DNA of 7,770 nt from UBA5359 sp028699365 [NCBI: bacterium]. GTDB lineage: Bacteria; UBP13; UBA5359. Under the pieces are notes generated by a model, which saw nothing but the letters and a program-made list of their open reading frames with translations, did no database searches and had not been told where the DNA came from. Shown here one piece after another: positions 6,520 through 7,770 of this stretch. A program made the position numbers and the translations under genes. The stretch is taken from the NCBI GenBank assembly GCA_028699365.1, contig JAQVUQ010000122.1, positions 1-7,770 of the forward strand. The letters are read 5' to 3'. Position 1 is the stretch's first letter; every line of letters starts with the position of its first letter.

Positions 6520-7377
6520 ATGATCATAGATGCCCATAATCACCCCGACTGGCATGGCCATAATCTTGATAAGTTCCTGGCCAATATGGACAAATACGGT
6601 ATAGACATCACTTGGCTGCTCTCATGGGAGTGCCCATTTAATGAATATAACCCTCGGTATAACCACTGCACATCTCATGCGGGAGAGGGCGGTCCCATTC
6701 CCTTTGCCAGGTGTCTATCTTACAAGGAGCGGACTCCCGAAAGGTTTATCCTGGGTTATGCCCCCGACCCTCGCCGACCGGAAGCCATAGACAAGCTCTC
6801 TGCCTACATAGAGATATATGGGGTGCAGGTCTGCGGAGAGTTGAAGCTGCGCATGACCTACGATAATCCCGATGCTCTGAGAATGTACAGGTTCTGTGGG
6901 GCGAAGGGCCTGCCGGTAACGGTCCACATAGACTATGAGTTTGACAGCGGGGTGAAATATCCCCGTCCCAACTACTGGTACGGCGGAGGCATAGAGGCAT
7001 TTGAAAGAGCCCTGCAGGCCTGCCCGGAGACCGTCTTCCTAGGTCATGCCCCCGGCTTCTGGGCCCATATCTCCGGTGATGGAAATCATAATAAAGAGCC
7101 GTATCCTACCGGCAAGGTATTACTCGGAGGCAAGCTGATAGACATGCTGAGGCAGTACCCTAACCTCTACTGCGATATCTCGGCCGGCTCCGGCTGCAAC
7201 GCCCTGAAGAGAGACCCTGAGTTTGCCTTGAAGTTTCTGATGGAGTTCCAGGACAGAATACTCTATGCCAGGGATTATTTTGACAATGCCCATCAGGAGT
7301 TCCTCAATAACCTAAGTTTGCCTCCGGGTGTACTTAGTAAAATTTATAGTGGCAACGCCTCGAAATTAGTATGTTAG
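6520..7377 (+). CDS. Amidohydrolase-2 family metal-dependent hydrolase
   Basis: Protein of 285 residues in the amidohydrolase-2 (PF04909-like) branch of the amidohydrolase superfamily. Metal-site motifs are seen in order: IDAHNH at the N-terminus (HxH), VTVHIDYEF in mid-barrel, FLGHAPGFW, and ILYARDYFD, in which the Asp matches the usual final metal ligand of the ILFGTDY-type strand. The C-terminus GVLSKIYSGNASKLV fits the family ending 'I..GNA..L'. The start at 6520 is chosen because GGAG (6508-6511) lies 8 bases before it and because the metal motif begins at residue 4; a longer reading from 6415 would lie over the preceding gene. Family members hydrolyse or decarboxylate ring and lactone substrates, for example sugar lactones. 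The specific reaction is unknown. It is likely co-translated with the isomerase gene. Confidence 0.87.
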   Translation: MIIDAHNHPDWHGHNLDKFLANMDKYGIDITWLLSWECPFNEYNPRYNHCTSHAGEGGPIPFARCLSYKERTPERFILGYAPDPRRPEAIDKLSAYIEIYGVQVCGELKLRMTYDNPDALRMYRFCGAKGLPVTVHIDYEFDSGVKYPRPNYWYGGGIEAFERALQACPETVFLGHAPGFWAHISGDGNHNKEPYPTGKVLLGGKLIDMLRQYPNLYCDISAGSGCNALKRDPEFALKFLMEFQDRILYARDYFDNAHQEFLNNLSLPPGVLSKIYSGNASKLVC

Positions 7378-7504
7378 CGCTGCTGCAGAAAAGAAGACGA
7401 AATACCATCCGGTAAGGAATAGAGCTATGGGAGTCACGAGCAGAATAGCTTAAAGAGCAGGCAGGTACCAATCAATGGGATTGAGCGCGATTTAACGAAC
7501 AGGG

Positions 7505-7615
7505 ATGGAGTTCTTGCTGTGTAAAGGGTTGTTTGTTAAGCCGATTGTGGGTGTGATAGTACTTTTAAAGACGATGAAGGAATTCAACGGACTGTACGAG
7601 GAAAGCGGGAGGTAA
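7505..7615 (+). other. Small open frame ending at the GH130 start region (possible remnant)
   Basis: The gap 7378-7621 has no clear gene. A 36-codon frame from ATG 7505 to TAA 7613-7615 reads KPIVGVIVLLKTMKEF, then NGLYEESGR, at its end. There is no Shine-Dalgarno before the ATG. Its stop lies 6 bases before the GH130 ATG and its last codons contain that gene's ribosome binding site, a layout like a real upstream gene end. It may be a degraded 3' end of a lost gene, or chance. I recognise no family. The remaining gap (7378-7504) shows only short frames with stops. Confidence 0.25.
7607..7613 (+). promoter_or_regulatory. Ribosome binding site of the GH130 gene
   Basis: GGGAGGT lies 8 bases before ATG 7622. 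It is a strong match to the anti-Shine-Dalgarno sequence and supports this start. Confidence 0.7.
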
Positions 7616-7621
7616 AGGAAG

Positions 7622-7770
7622 ATGTCTGTGACGATCAAGTTGAAGCGATATGAAGGAAATCCTATTCTGAAACCGAAAAAAGACAGCGCCTGGGAAAATC
7701 TGAACGTTTCCAATGCCGGAGTTGCGCTCCATGACGGTGCTGTTCATCTGCTCTATCGGGCTGAAGGTGA
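7622..7770 (+). CDS. GH130 family mannoside phosphorylase/hydrolase, N-terminal part
   Basis: The frame is open to the window end, giving 49 residues. LKRYEGNPILKP, followed by WENLNVSNAGVALHDG and VHLLYRAEG, is the typical first blade of GH130 enzymes (pattern R..GNPIL.P....WE...V.N.G....G.V.LLYRAEG). GH130 members are five-bladed beta-propellers. They cleave beta-mannosides, mostly by phosphorolysis to mannose 1-phosphate (mannosyl-glucose, mannosyl-GlcNAc or beta-1,2-mannan substrates); some are hydrolases. The catalytic Asp and phosphate-binding residues lie beyond the window. No signal peptide is seen, consistent with cytoplasmic phosphorolysis of imported oligosaccharide. A 244-base gap separates it from the amidohydrolase gene, so it may belong to the same operon or start a new unit. 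Confidence 0.85.
   Translation, partial: MSVTIKLKRYEGNPILKPKKDSAWENLNVSNAGVALHDGAVHLLYRAEG

Overview
Window type and host. The window is densely coded on the + strand. It carries a bacterial carbohydrate-catabolism cluster, with strong GGAG-type ribosome binding sites, short intergenic gaps and frequent AGA/AGG arginine codons. Base composition is moderate overall but patchy: hand counts of single 60-base lines give 24/60 G+C at 1561-1620, 31/60 at 4681-4740 and 38/60 at 7021-7080. The family mix (DegT aminotransferase, ceramidase-like hydrolase, xylose-isomerase-type TIM barrel, amidohydrolase-2, GH130) is common in anaerobic polysaccharide degraders such as clostridial Firmicutes and the Lentisphaerae/Planctomycetes group. 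I cannot place the organism more precisely from sequence alone.

Layout. Bases 2-64 may be the last codons of an upstream gene. Bases 85-1128 encode an exported FG-GAP/VCBS-repeat protein with four calcium-loop motifs. Bases 1211-1447 hold a decayed 3' end of a DegT/DnrJ/EryC1/StrS aminotransferase gene, interrupted by an in-frame TAG. Its original stop still overlaps the next start. Then follow a neutral-ceramidase-like metallohydrolase (1440-2687), a glycoside-hydrolase-like protein with a TTG start (2758-4245), an intact DegT-family PLP enzyme (4284-5549), a sugar-phosphate isomerase/epimerase-type TIM barrel (5673-6515), an amidohydrolase-2 family protein (6520-7377), and the start of a GH130 mannoside phosphorylase that runs off the window (7622-7770).

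How the genes may work together. Only the FG-GAP protein has a signal peptide; the others look cytoplasmic. The set reads as an intracellular pathway that receives an imported oligosaccharide. GH130 and the GH-like protein would cleave glycosidic bonds, the ceramidase-like and amidohydrolase proteins would act on an amide, ester or ring substituent, and the isomerase and DegT proteins would rework the released sugar, amino sugar or cyclitol. This is inference from families and synteny; no substrate is proven by the sequence. No transporter, regulator, tRNA, rRNA, CRISPR array or insertion sequence was seen.

Most notable points: the eroded DegT copy whose 3' end survives as the translation-start region of the next gene; a ceramidase-like enzyme with Asp where characterised ceramidases have the catalytic Ser; a GH-like protein I cannot assign to a numbered family; and a short leader before its TTG start that can fold into two mutually exclusive hairpins just downstream of an exact TATAAT.
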